Origin: Chamaelirium japonicum
Taxonomy: Eukaryota; Streptophyta; Magnoliopsida; Liliales; Melanthiaceae
Assembly (NCBI GenBank): GCA_947650365.1
Contig: OX393557.1
Coordinates: 5,891,284 to 5,955,283 of the forward strand
Direction of reading: 5' to 3'
DNA length: 64,000 nucleotides
Shown here: piece by piece, positions 11,700 through 24,100 of the stretch
Layout of the letters: each line of letters opens with the position of its first letter
Numbering within the stretch: position 1 is the first letter of the stretch
Position numbers and translations under genes: made by a program
The notes under the pieces: generated by a model
What the model was told of the DNA's origin: nothing
Databases searched by the model: none
What the model saw: only the letters and a program-made list of their open reading frames with translations

Positions 11700-13141
11700 A
11701 TGGCTAAAGGCGTTCGCTAGCTGTCCCATTTGGGACTCAAGTTTCAAGATAGATTGGGTGTGGGAATGAAAGAGTTATCTGTTTGCCTTGAGGTTTTGCA
11801 AGGCTTCCAGCGCCTTATCTTTGAAAGATTGGTTCCTCTGGGGCGGTGGATTTGGATTTTGATATTACGGTTGAGGTGGCCGATAATTTTAATTGTGGTT
11901 TTGGAATGGTGGCCTTGGACGTTGTGGATAAGAGGTAGTAGGGACTTGAGATTTTCAAGCGAAGTTAAGATAGTTCCTCGATCTTAGGTTATAGGTGTTA
12001 GAGTATGGGTTGTTACTCTGATAGGTGTCTATAGCATTTATTTGGTCTTGCACAAATTCAGGATACTAGGGGTGCTACGGTGCATGTAATAATGTGGTGA
12101 TTAGATATAGAACATAAGGCACAAACTTCGGCCTGAGGAGGAGGTCAAACGTTGGGTTGGTGAATGCATGTGGGGTTCCTATGGATAACAGTTAATCTAG
12201 TTTTCGAGCTAGAGTGTCCACTTTATTAGAAACATAAGTCGTGTTTAAGAGTTTGTATAGGCTTCCCTATTTTGCTATGGCGGTAGGGTTTGCTTTGATG
12301 TCTCTACTAGACAAGGCATGTTGTGGGGAATTATCAGATAGGTTTTTAAAGAGTTCCCATGCCTCATCTTCATTCTTTAACATAAAGGTTTTTCTACATA
12401 CCGTGTCGAGCATATGGAGGTTGGTATCGATCAGCCTATCGTAGAAGTTTTGGATGATCTGTCATTGTGGTACGATATGGTGGGGGCATTTTCTTAATAG
12501 GTCTTTGAGTCTTTCCCAAGTTTCATGAAATTATTTGCTATCCAATTGGGAGAAGCTAATGATAGCTCTTCTATATTGGTCGGTTTTTTCAATTGGAAAG
12601 TACTTTTTCAGGAATTCTTATTGGAGTTATACCCAAGTGGTGATAGTGGTGTTTCCTAAAGTTTGAAGCCAATGCTTGGCTTAACCTTGAGTGAGAAGGG
12701 AAATAGCCATACTTTCGTTGCTTTATTTTCTAGGGTTTGTAATTTGAACGTTGTGCATAATTCTTGGAATTCGTCGAGATGTTTGTATGTGTCCTTGTTG
12801 GAGAGCAAGTGGAAAGATGGAAGCATATTAATTATACTTTACTTAATCTCAAAGTTTTCAACCAGAGTGGCGGGAAGCCTTATGCATGACAGAGAAGTGT
12901 AGATACTGGGCGTAAAGTATGCTCTAAGTGTTCTGGGAGCTTCCGGTGCAGGTGCTTCCCGTGCCTCACGCACATTGTGTTGCGGTGGGTTATGCACATT
13001 GTCATCTATCTTAGGTTGGTAGGGGTTACTACGATAAGACTTGTGTGCACACTCGAGGTCGGGATCCAACGGAATGAAATACGGCCTTAATGAGCGGCGA
13101 CCAAGCATGCAATTAACGAAAAATAAGGTGCGGCCAAGCAT
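11700..13141 (-). pseudogene. Athila gag remnant
   Basis: Near 12839-13141 the minus strand shows the Athila gag N-terminus, with APRTLRAYFTPSIYTSLSCI and LPATLVENFEIK. The stretch down to about 11700 sits where gag continues in relatives but is heavily decayed. Plus-strand open frames in this interval are shadows. Many breaks. Confidence 0.7.
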
Positions 13142-13489
13142 GCAATTAACGAAAAATAAGGTGCAGAAAGTAAACTGACTAAATTAATTAAAGTCGTGCC
13201 TGCTTTTAATGAGGATGACAACATCATACATAAATCTTGATTTATATGCCGAGCTTTTCCAGGCAGATGTGGTTTTTTTAAAACTAAATTAAGCAAAGAT
13301 AATGACTGAAGGTAAAGACTTAAAAGAAAAGAAAAGATCATGGGTACTTATTTGGGGAAGAGGCGATTGATTCCTATCTTCTATAAATAAGGTATATGAA
13401 AAGAAAGAAAGAGAAAGTAAGTATTGAGATTATGAGAAAAAAATCTAAGAGATTAATTTTTAAAATTATTCATAAGTTACCATTACAAT

Positions 13490-13506
13490 CCCCGACAATG
13501 GCACCA
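13490..13506 (-). other. Primer-binding site of the Athila element (tRNA-Asp type)
   Basis: The minus strand reads TGGTGCCATTGTCGGGG, close to the TGGCGCCGTTGCCGGGG site complementary to the 3' end of plant tRNA-Asp that Athila elements use. It lies 9 bp inside the LTR end at 13515, which fixes orientation and the LTR boundary. Confidence 0.85.
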
Positions 13507-13514
13507 AAAATTTA

Positions 13515-14887
13515 TGATCATAACCGATCATACTGGTATCTTTAGTCGAATCGTTTGCAGTAAAGGGTTAAATACCAGTATCGTCCTTAGAGATTGAGAT
13601 TGTGTAACTTGGGTCTAATTCTAAGGATTAAAGCAATTAGAGAAAGAAAGTTTGTGTGCTGATTTATAAAATTAACTAAAACTAATATTAAGTGATTAAA
13701 TTAAAGAGAGAGATCAAATGGAGAAAGTCTAGGGCGGAGAATCCACTACTAGCCATAAACTAGTCCAATTATGTCGATTAAGGTTTGTTAATTCCAATGG
13801 TGCGTTTCGATCCGTTATGATTGGAAATCGTAACTGAATCTCAATGGCTATTATTATCTTCGACAGCATGAATTATCTTTGATCAGCATGATCGATCCTT
13901 TGGGAGTACGGATCTTCTCCCCATAGCATAGCTCATCTCATAGAAGAATAATAAACTAAACGATATATATTTTACAAACACGCACATGGCATGAGTCATC
14001 TTAGTTTAGCACGGTTCGTCTTTTTAGGGCACGGTCTATCTTCCTAGGTATGACATATCTCTTGCGAGATGGTAAGGAGTATTAAAGGAACAGAGCAAGA
14101 TAAAGATAAGTTCAATCCGATTCAACGATATATATTTTATAATGGAATTATATAAAACGAGAAGAGGAACAACGAATTATAAATTATGATATCTTTGTCA
14201 AACTAATCTCTAATTGGAATTACAAAAATCCTGAAAGTGTATAAAAAGAACTAGAACAAAGCTAGGGCTTCATCAAAGCCCTAGAAGGGGTTTAGCTGCC
14301 CAAGGTGGAGGTAACGACGAAGGTGTTGATAAAGGATGATCAATGATGCATGGCGTCTCCTCTTCTTCTTCTTATTCTTCTCTCGATCTCATTCTTGGTG
14401 ATGCAGTTTCCCAAACAAAAAATTGGATGCGTTTCTTCAAGAGAAATGCGGATATATAGGCTTCCAAACGCGTATGAGTTGTAGTTGTCCCGTGGCAAAC
14501 CTTGACCATTCGATTTAGGGCATCGGGAGACTCAGACGGTCGTGTCTAATCGATCATGCTTTACGGCCGATCAATCAGATGTGGCAAACTCTCTATCTGA
14601 AAAGAAGGTCGCGCTCGATCGATCGGGCTTTGCGGCTAATCGATCGGTAGCGATAATTTCTCTGTCTGCAGGGGAGGTCGCACCGGGGTTGCCCTTGAAG
14701 TTGTACTTCCTTATTGCTACCCTTAGCTATTTTTCTTGCTAGGTTGCATTTGATATACTCTTTTGTCAGTTATGACTCTTTTCTTGCAAATCTCAGAAAT
14801 ACAAATAATCAAAATATTTTAAGGTATAAATATTGTGATTCGGTATATGCTTAGTGGCAGAGATATGATGTATTTATGCGTCGATCA
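13515..14887 (-). repeat. Athila 5' LTR, 1373 bp
   Basis: On the plus strand it starts TGATCATAACCG and ends CGTCGATCA, giving a TGATC...GATCA inverted end pair. The length suits Athila LTRs. The inner end is set by the primer-binding site, the outer end by the sharp switch to satellite at 14888. A shortened copy of its outer part lies at 44957-45462. Confidence 0.82.
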
Positions 14888-17800
14888 GGGTCCCACTATT
14901 ATAGAATCTTTATTTATGAAGTAGATTACAAGAGGAGTCCAAGTGGGCCCACTCCAGTTGACAAGGTAGACTACATTATAGGGGGTACATCTATGTGTCA
15001 AAGAGGTGACTTTAACACTCGTATTTGTGTTGCCAAAATATAAAAACTCCCATAGCTAGGTTGGGGCCTACTATTATGGGAACCTTATTCATATAATAGA
15101 TTACAAAAGGAGTCCGAGTGAGTCCCATTCCAGTTGACAAGGTGAACGCATTATAGATGGGTACATCAGATATTAAAAAAAAGAAATACATCTATGTGTC
15201 AAAGGGGTGACTATAACACCCGTATCTTTGTGGCTAAAATATAAAAAGTCTTATAACTAGGAGGGGTCCCGCTATTGTGGGATTATTATCCATGTAGTAT
15301 ATACGAGAGGAGTTTAAGTGGGGCCCACTCCAATTGACAAGGTCGACTACATTATAGAGGGGTACATCCATATGTGAAAGAGGATGAATTTAACAGCCAC
15401 ATTTGTGTGGTCAAAATATAAAGTGTCCCATAACTAGGAGGGGTAATACTATTATAGAGTCATTATTTATATAGTAGATTATAAGAAGACTTCAAGTGGG
15501 GTCCATTCTAGTTAACAAGATTGACTATATTATAGTGGGGTATATCTATATGTCAAAGGGGTGCCTTTAATACCCATATCTGTATGACCAAAATATAAAG
15601 AGTCCAATAGCTAGGAGGGTCTCACAATTATAGGATCCTTATTCATATAATATATTACGAGAGGAGCCGTAGTGGGCTCACTCCAGTTTATAAGGTTGAG
15701 TAAATTATAAGGGGTACATCTATGTGTCAAAGGGGTGACTTTAAGTCCTGCATCTATATGGTAAAAATATAAAGAGTCTCATTGCAAGGAGGGGTCCTAC
15801 TATTATGAGATTCTTTTTCATATACCAGATTAAAGAGAAGTCCAAATGGAGTCCATTTATGTTGACAAGGTCAACTTCATTATAGGGGGTACATCTATGT
15901 GTCAAAGGGATGACTTTAGCACCCGTATTTGTATTGACAAAATATAAAGAGTCCCATATCTAGGAGGGATACCACTATTATGGAATCCTTATTAATGTTA
16001 TAGATTATGAGAGAAGTCTAAATGGAGCTCACTCTAATTGACAAGGGCGACTATATTATAGTAGGTATATTTATTTATAAAAGGGGTGATTTTAATACCC
16101 GTATTCTATATGACCAAAATATAAAGACTCTAATAACTAGGAGAGGTGCCACTATTGTGAGATCCTTATTTATATAGTAGATTACAAAAAGAGTATAAAT
16201 GGGACCCACTAAAGTTGACAAGATCAACTATATTATAGAGGGGTACAACTATTTTTCAAATAGGGAACTTTAACACCCATATCTATGTGGACAAAATATA
16301 AAGAGTCTCATTGGTAGTAGGGGTCCCATTATATGAGATCCTTATTCATATAATAGATTACGAAATAAGTCAAAAAAGGATCTACTCCAGTTGACAAGGC
16401 TGACTAAATTATAGCGGGTACATCTATGTGTCAAATGGGTGACTTTAACATCTGGATATATATGGCTAAAATATAAAGAGTCCCATAGCGAGGAGGGATT
16501 TCACTATTATATGATCCTTATTAATATAGCAGATTACAAGAGGAGTCCAAGTGGGGCCTACTCAAGTTGATAAGGTCGACTGTATTATTGGGGGTACATC
16601 TATATATCTAAGTAGTAAGTTTAATATCCGTATCTGTGTGGCTAAAATATAAAGAGTCCCATAACTAGAAGGGATCAAACTATTATGAGATCCTTATTTA
16701 TATAGTAGATTATGAGAATAGTCCATGTAAGGCTGAAATAAGTTGACTAGGTTGAGTATATTATAGTTGGGTGCATCTATGTATCAAAAGGGTGACTTTA
16801 ACACCCATATTTATCTGGCCAAAATATAAAGAGAATCATAGTTAGTTGGGGTTCCACTATAGTGAGATCCTTATTCATATAGTAGATTATGAGAGGAGTC
16901 CAAGTGGGGCCCACTCTAGTTGACAAGGTCAACTATATTATAGGGGTATATTTATATGTCAAAAGGGTGAACTTATCACTACATATGTGTGGCTAAAATA
17001 TAAAGAGTTCCATAGCTAGGAGGGGTTCCACTATTGTAAGAACCTAATTTATATAGTAGATTGTGAGAGGAGTCCAAGTGGGGCCTACTCAAGTTGTCAA
17101 GGTCGATTATATATATTATAGGGGGTGCATCAATGTATCAAAGGGGTAACTTTAACACTTGTGTCTGGGTGGTTAAAATATTAAGAATCCCATAAACAAA
17201 AGGGGTCATAATATTATGGAATTCTTCTTCATATAATAGATTATGAGAAGTGTTCAAGTTGGGCCCACTACAGTTAATAAGATCGACTATATTAAAAAGA
17301 GGTATATCTATATGTCAAAGGGGTGACTTTAACATAACCATATGTGTGTCCAAAATATAAAGAGTCCAATAGAAAGAAGGGGTCCCACTATTATGGGATC
17401 CTTCTTTATGTTGTTAATTATAAGAGGAGTTCAAGTGAGGCCCACTCCAGTAGACAAAGTCACATACATTAAAAGGGGAACATCAAAGTGTCAAAGGGGT
17501 GACTTTAATACCCGTATTTGTGTGGCTAAAATATAAAGACTCCCATAGCTATGAGGGTTCCTACTAATTATGAGATTCTTACTCATGTAGTAGATTATGA
17601 GAGTAGTTAGAGTGAGTCCCACTCTAGTTGACAAGGTTAACTCATTATAGAGGGGTACATCGAATGTTCAAAAAAAGGAAAAAAAAAGGCACATCTATAT
17701 GTCAAAGGGATGACTTTTACACCTACTTCTGTGGGGCTAAAATATAAAGAATATCACCGCTAAGAGGGGTCTCGATATTGTAGGATCCTTATTCATATAG

Positions 17801-18921
17801 TAGATTAAAAGAGAAGTCAAAATGGGGCCCACTCCAATTGACAAGGTTGACTATATTATAAGGCATACATCTATATGTCAAAGGGGTGACTTTAACATCT
17901 GCATCAATTTGGCAAAAATATAAAAAGTCATATAGCTAGGAGGGGTCGAACTATTGTGGGATCTTTATTCATATAGTAGATTATGAGAGGTGTCTAAATA
18001 GGGCCCACTTCTATTGACAAGGTCGACTACATTATAAGGGGGTTGCATCTATGTGATAAAGGGGTGATGTTAACACCTGTATCTATGTCGCCAAAATATA
18101 AAGTGTCCCATAGCTAGGAGGGGTTCCATAATTATGGGATCCTTATTCATGTAAAAATTATGAAAGAAGTCCAAGTAGGGTCCATTCTAGTTGACAATAT
18201 GGACTATATTATAAAGGGTACATCTATGTGTCAAATAGGTGAATTTAACACCCACTTTTATATGGCAAAAATATAGTCCTATAGCTAGGAGGGGTACCAC
18301 TATTATGGGATTGTTATTTATGTAATAGATTTTAAGAAAAGTCCAAGTGGGATCTACTACAGTTTACAAGATTGACTACATTATAGGGGGTATATTTATA
18401 AGTCAAAGGGAAAACATTAACACCTACATTTGTGTAGCCAAAATTTAATGAGATTCATAGCTTATAGGGGTCCCACTATTATGGGATCCTTATTGATGGA
18501 GTAGATTACGAGAGAAGTCCAAGTGGGGCCCACTCAAGTTGACAAGGTCGACTTCATTATAGGGGGTACATCAATGTGTCAAAGGGGTGACTTTAACACC
18601 CATATCTGTGTAGCCAAAATATAAAGAGTCCTATAGCTAGAAAGGATCCCACTAGTATGGAAACCTTACTCATGTTGTAAATTATGAGAGAAGTCCAAGT
18701 GGGGCCCACTCAAGTTGACAAGGTCGACTATATTATAGGGAGATACATTTATTTATCAAAGGGATGAATTTAACACCCACATCTATGTGGCCAAAATATA
18801 AAGACTTCCATAACTAGGATGTATCACACTATTCTAGGATTCTTATTCATATAGTAGATTACAAGAGGAGTCCAAGTGGGGTCATCTTTAGTTGATAAGG
18901 TTGATTACATTATAGAGGAGT
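14888..18921. repeat. Satellite array block A, about 23 monomers of 176 bp
   Basis: Head-to-tail monomers of about 176 bp; for example equivalent points lie at 18484, 18660 and 18837. Each monomer has, in order: GGATCCTTATTCAT, AGTAGATTACGAGAGGAGTC, GGGCCCACTC, AGTTGACAAGGTCGAC, GGGTACATCTATGTGTCAAA, GGTGACTTTAACACCC, CCAAAATATAAAGAG and GCTAGGAGGGGTCCCAC. Monomers differ by many substitutions, so this is not a freshly homogenised array. Two longer monomers with an A-run lie near 15140-15190 and 17640-17695. This block matches 45463-49452 monomer for monomer, including those two. Short open frames inside simply read the monomer and are not genes. Confidence 0.95.
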
Positions 18922-21185
18922 TAGGGCTAGCAATTCTGAACCCGATATGGCAAACCCAACACGAAGTTAGCGCGTTTGGGTTAAACGGGATCGGGTTGTA
19001 AACGGGTCGTATAGTAGACTCGTTTAATAAACGGGTCGGGTCCGGGTTTAGGGTCTAGATATGGTAGACCCGTTTAAAATTCAACGAGTCGTGTCTGGTC
19101 GGCTCTTCCCTCAATTCGATACTGTAGTATATAGTACCAGCGTGACTTATCGAGTAAGGTCGGGTCAAGTTGGATCGAGTCAACTGAATAGTCCCGTGTG
19201 GTAAACAGGTCTAACATGTCAAGCCCCAGTTTTCAACACAAGGGAAAACTATCCAAGTCGGGAATGAGAAGGGTAAATATTATGGGTTTGGATTGATTTG
19301 GTTTATTCAGGATAAAATACCACTATTTTTTTTTCTATAAAACTTTTAATAGTGAGAACTACACTACCAAGAAGGTAGCCTTAAGGATAGGCCTATAGCT
19401 ACCACTTTCCAACTGGTATCGAGCAACAGAGATTACCACAACTAACAAAACTAACTAACAATGCCAACCAAAAAAGGAAATCCAAATAGGTCAATACTAA
19501 TCCCTGATTACATAGAATGTTGAAGAAAATAAAAACTACTAACTACTAATTAACTACTAACGAGATATTTGACAACTGTTGTTCCAAGACCATGCCTGCT
19601 TCTAACCACCAGCTACTTCTGACCTAAAACATCTGCCTGTGGGAATGGGCAGCCCCCATGAGAATGAGAGATTAGTCGTGTAAAAAATGATTAGTAAGGC
19701 TACTAATACTAAGCTACTACTCAAGCATCTTATTTAATGTGACTAATAATGCATTCTATTATAATACACCCATAATTTCAATATAAATAAATGAGCTCTA
19801 TCTATAAATTGCATATTTAAAGAATCTTAAGTTCTGCAGAAAAAGGTGTACATGTAAATAATTTAGTTCTTTATGAACCGTTGGTTTTCTACTAGTTCCA
19901 ACAATATAAACCTACTGAACACAAGTTAGCTTGGATCATCTAGTAGAAAAATTTACCTATATGGCCAAGAGAGGTTTTCTGTCTCTTATGGAGGAGCTCT
20001 ACCGCCCAGCTTACTTTTTGTGGTCATATACTAAGAGTGGACTACTAAGCCAAGGCTCTCAAGTCTCTGGTTTTACCGTCTGCCCAACCCCTTGACCCTA
20101 TCTACTTTATTCAGATTGTGCACAAGTAGTGGTTCACCTTCCACTCATGCACACAGGTCTTCCTACACACTTTCTTCTAGGAAACAACAATGTCATATCT
20201 CAGTCAAATGATGGTTCAATACTATTTACCATGCCTCAACTACTGAGATAATCGGTATCATCGCTCATTTGTAACTCAACCAAGTTCACATATAAGTATG
20301 CATATCTCAAGCATAATCTATAAGAGATTGTTATATCTATATTCATAGAATATCATGATCTCAACCATGATATCAAATATCTAATTGTTCAAGTTTAAAG
20401 TGACAAGACAATAGCCATCCTCGCATGTAATGATGTGCCTACTCCACATATACGATTTAACACATGCATTAGACATATCATTCCCCATACAAGTTTCAGA
20501 ATACTACAAAGCTACAATAAACTATTTACTATTGTAAATGATATAGTAAAAGTAACTTACTTTGGCTAAAATAGCTAGCTCATGTTCCAGGTGTACTAGA
20601 TTCCACGCCTTGGTATCCACGTGCACGACCACCACTAGGAAGCTCCAATGCTAAAACAAATTAAATAAAAAGCATCACTAACGTGATAAATAAACGACAG
20701 TGGGTCGATTGGTTTGGATTGCTCAAGCATGATTAATAGGATGAAGGTTTGTAGGAGGTCAAACCAGTGCGATGTGGTGGCTAGACCTACCCTCGACATG
20801 GACAAGTGTGTACATGGGTTTCAAGCTAACCCACGAGATTTTTTTATTCTAAAGGATTATAAAAAATAAGGTCTATGGATGAAATCCGGGTCACCCTCGG
20901 TAGGGGACCAATGCCGGGTCGATAACACAGGGACCCATGCAACCATACAACCCCAAATCAAATTCTATAGGATATATATGGACTCAAGGTCAACTGAATA
21001 GACTCATGTGGTAAATAGGTCTAACAGGTCTTATTGGATATACCCATTTATAAACGGGTCGGGTATGCAATTAAGGTCACGACACGATTAGTTAAACAGG
21101 TCAGGTCCAGATCATGGGGTTTTGGACATGACCCGAAACTAGACACGATACTAACCCGACTAGACACGATCCATTGCCTCCCCGA
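18922..21185. mobile_element. Non-autonomous hAT-like element with an LTR fragment inside
   Basis: The left end is TAGGGCTAGCAAT; the reverse of the right end is TCGGGGAGGCAAT. The flanks are AGAGGAGT (18914-18921) and AGAGGGGT (21186-21193), an 8-bp target duplication with one change; the second copy of the left junction (49445-49452) reads AGAGGGGT exactly. AGAGGGGT is also what satellite monomers carry here before ACATCTATG. Eight-bp duplications and a TAGGG..GCAA end are typical of plant hAT elements. The body is rich in GGGTCGGGT and AACCCGAC words. No transposase is present. About 1.8 kb inside (19217-20988) is a later LTR fragment. Confidence 0.72.
19217..20988 (+). mobile_element. LTR fragment (same family as 27130-31223) inside the hAT-like element
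   Basis: It begins TGTCAAGCCCCAG, like the TGTCACGCCCCAG start at 27130 and TGTTACGCCCCGG at 49759. Later parts match that family in order: GCCTTAAGGATAGGCCTA (near 19376), TGGGCAGCCCCCA (near 19645), TTTTCTGTC..GGAGCTCTACC (near 19975) and the GTGCAC..GTGGTTCA block (near 20117). The right part of the family is missing and the right edge is approximate. About 36 bp of hAT-like sequence (GTCAACTGAATAG to GTCTAACA) occurs on both sides, at 19182-19216 and near 20989-21024. Old fossil with no coding part seen. Confidence 0.6.
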
Positions 21186-24100
21186 AGAGGGGTACATCTA
21201 TGTATCAAAGGGTGACTTTAACACCCATATTTATGTTGCCAAAATATAGTCTCAAAGGTAATAGGTATCCCACTATTGTGGGATTCATATTCATGTAATA
21301 GATTACCAGTGGAGTCCAAATGGGACCCACTCTAGTTGACACTATCGACTAATTTATAGGGGGTACACTTATATGTCAAAGGTTGATTTTTACACCCAAA
21401 TATGTATGACCAAAATATAAAATGTCCTATAGTTAGTAGGGATCCCATAATTATGGGATCCTTTTTCAGTAGTAGATTATGAGAGGAGTCCAAGTGGGGC
21501 CTATTTAAGTTGACAAGATTGACTATATTATAAGGGGTACATCTATGTGTTAAAGTAGTTCTGTGTAGCCAAAATATAAAGAGTCACATAGTTAGAAGGG
21601 GTCCTACTAATGTAGAATCTTTATTCTTATTGTAGATTATAAGAGAAATCCAAATAGGACCCACTCTAGTTGATAATGTCGACTACATTATAGGGGGTAC
21701 ATCTATTTGTCAAAGGGATGAGTTTAACACCATATCTATATAGAAAAAATATAAAAACTCCCAAAGCGAGGAGGTATCCCACTATTGTGGGATTCTTATT
21801 CATATAGTAGATTACGAGAGGAGCCCAAGTGGACCCATTTTTGCCGATAAGTCTGATTTTATTATAGAGGGGTACATCTAACTGTCAAAAGTGTAACTTT
21901 AACACTCATAGTTGTGTGGCCAAAATTTAAAAAGTCTTATAGATAATAAGAGTCCCACTATTATATAATCTTTATTTATGTAGTAGATTACGAGAGGAGT
22001 TAAAGTAGGGCCCACTCTAGTTGATTAGGTCGACTACTTTATATAAGGGTATATCTATGTATCAAAGTGGTGACTTTAATACCTGTATTTATGTGGACAA
22101 AATATAAATATTTCAATAGTTAGGAGGGGTCCCACTATTGTGGAATCCTTATTTATGTAGTAGATTACGAGAGTAGTCTAAATGGTGCCCACTCAAGTTG
22201 ACAAGGTCTACTACATATAGTGGGGTATATTTATGTGTCAAAGGGGAGACTTTAATACCTGTATCTGTGGGGCCAAACTATAAAGAGCCCCATAACTAGA
22301 AGGGTCCTTTTATTTTGGGATCCTTATTATATTATAGAATACGAGATGAGTCGAAGGAGGTCTCACTCAAGTTGACAAGATTGACTATATTATTAGTGGA
22401 TATAACTATGTGTCAAAGGGGCGAATTTAACACCCATATATATGTTGCAAAATATAAAGAGTTCCATAGCTAGAAGGGTCCCACTATTATAGAATCCTTA
22501 TCATGTAGTAGATTATGAAAGGAATCTAAGTGGGGTCCATTCTAGTTGACAAGGTTGACTATATTATTGAGGGTAAATCTATGTGTCAAAAGAGTGACCT
22601 TAACACCCGCATGTGTGTAGCTAAAATATAAAGAGTCCCATAGCGACGAGGGATCCCACTATTATAGGATTCTTATTCACGTAATAGATTATTAGAGGAG
22701 TACAAATAGGGCCCATACTAGATGACAAGGTGGACTTATATTAAAAAGGGGTATATCTATGTGTCAATGGGTGACTTTAACATCCATTTTCGTATGGCCA
22801 AAATATAAAGAGTCCCATTGCTAGGATGGGTCATATTATGTGATCCTTATTCATATAATAAATTATAAGAAGTCACAATGGGCCCCACTCTCGTTGCTAA
22901 GATTGACTACATTATAGCGGGGTATATTTATGTGGTGACTTTAACACCCGCATCTATAAAGCTATAATATAAAGAGTCTCCTGGCTAGGAAAGGCCCCAC
23001 TATTATGAGATCCTTATTCATGCAGTAGATTATAAGAAGAGTCCAAGTGGGGTACACTCTAGTTGACAAGGTCGACTATATTAATGAGGGGGCAAATCTA
23101 TGTGTCAAAATAGTAACATTAACACCTGTATTTGTGTGGCCAAATATAAAGAGTGCCATAGGAAAGTGGGTCCCGCTATTGTTGGATCCTTATTCATATT
23201 GTAGATTATAAGAGGAGTCCAAGTAGGGCCACTCTAGCTGACAATGTCAACTATGTTATATGAGGAAATATCTATACATCAAAGGAGTGACTTTAACACC
23301 CGTATCAGTATGGCCAAAATATAAAATATTCAATAGCTAGAAGGGGCCCCACTATTATAGTATTTTTATTCATATAGTATATTACGAGAGGAGTCCAAGA
23401 GGGGCCTACTCTAGTTAACAATGTCGACTATATTATAGAGAGGAATATCAACGTGTCAAAGAGATAACTTTAACACCCACATATGTATGGCCAAAATATA
23501 AAGAGTCCCATAGCAAGGAGGGCTCCCACTAATGTGGGATCCTTATTCATATGGTAGATTAAGAGAGGAGTTCAAGTAGGGTCCATTCTAATTGACCTGG
23601 TTTACTATATTATATGGAGGCACATTTATGTGTTTAAGGGGTTACTTTAATATCTATATATGTGTACCCAAAATATAAACAGTCCCATAATTAGGAAGGG
23701 TACCACTATTATGGGATCCTTGTTCATATAGTAGATTACGAGAGAAGTCTATTTGGGGACCACTCCAGTTGATAAGGTGGATTACATTATAGGGGGTATA
23801 TTTATATGTCAAATTGGTGACTTTAATATCTGCATCTGTATGGCCAAAATAAGACTCCCATAGCTAAAAAGGGTCTCATTAATATGGGATCCTTATTCAT
23901 GTTGTATATTATAAAAGGAGTCAAAGTGGGTCCCACTCTAGTTGACAAGGTTGACTCGTTATAGAGGGGTATCTCGAATGTTAAAAAAAAGGGTACAACT
24001 ATGTGTCTAGGGGTAACTTTAACACCTATACTGTTTAGCCAAAATATAAAAAGTCCAGTAGCTAGGAGTGATCTCACTATTGTATCATCCTTATTCATGT

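Larger units (their letters stand above)
9202..14887 (-). mobile_element. Athila-type Ty3/gypsy element, broken, 5' LTR to reverse transcriptase
   Basis: This is a minus-strand fossil of the Athila lineage. In element order it shows a 5' LTR (13515-14887), a primer-binding site (13490-13506), a gag N-terminal part, a protease/gag-end part, and a reverse transcriptase part ending near 9202. No integrase and no second LTR were recognised, so the 3' side is lost or replaced by unrelated DNA. The coding parts carry many breaks and the element is not functional. Its LTR end at 14887 lies directly against the satellite array, and the same junction occurs again at 45462, so the insertion is older than the array duplication. 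Confidence 0.88.

Noticed and set aside
11453-12902. Plus-strand open frames between 11453 and 12902.
   Set aside because: They are shadows opposite the decayed Athila gag on the minus strand and carry no domain.
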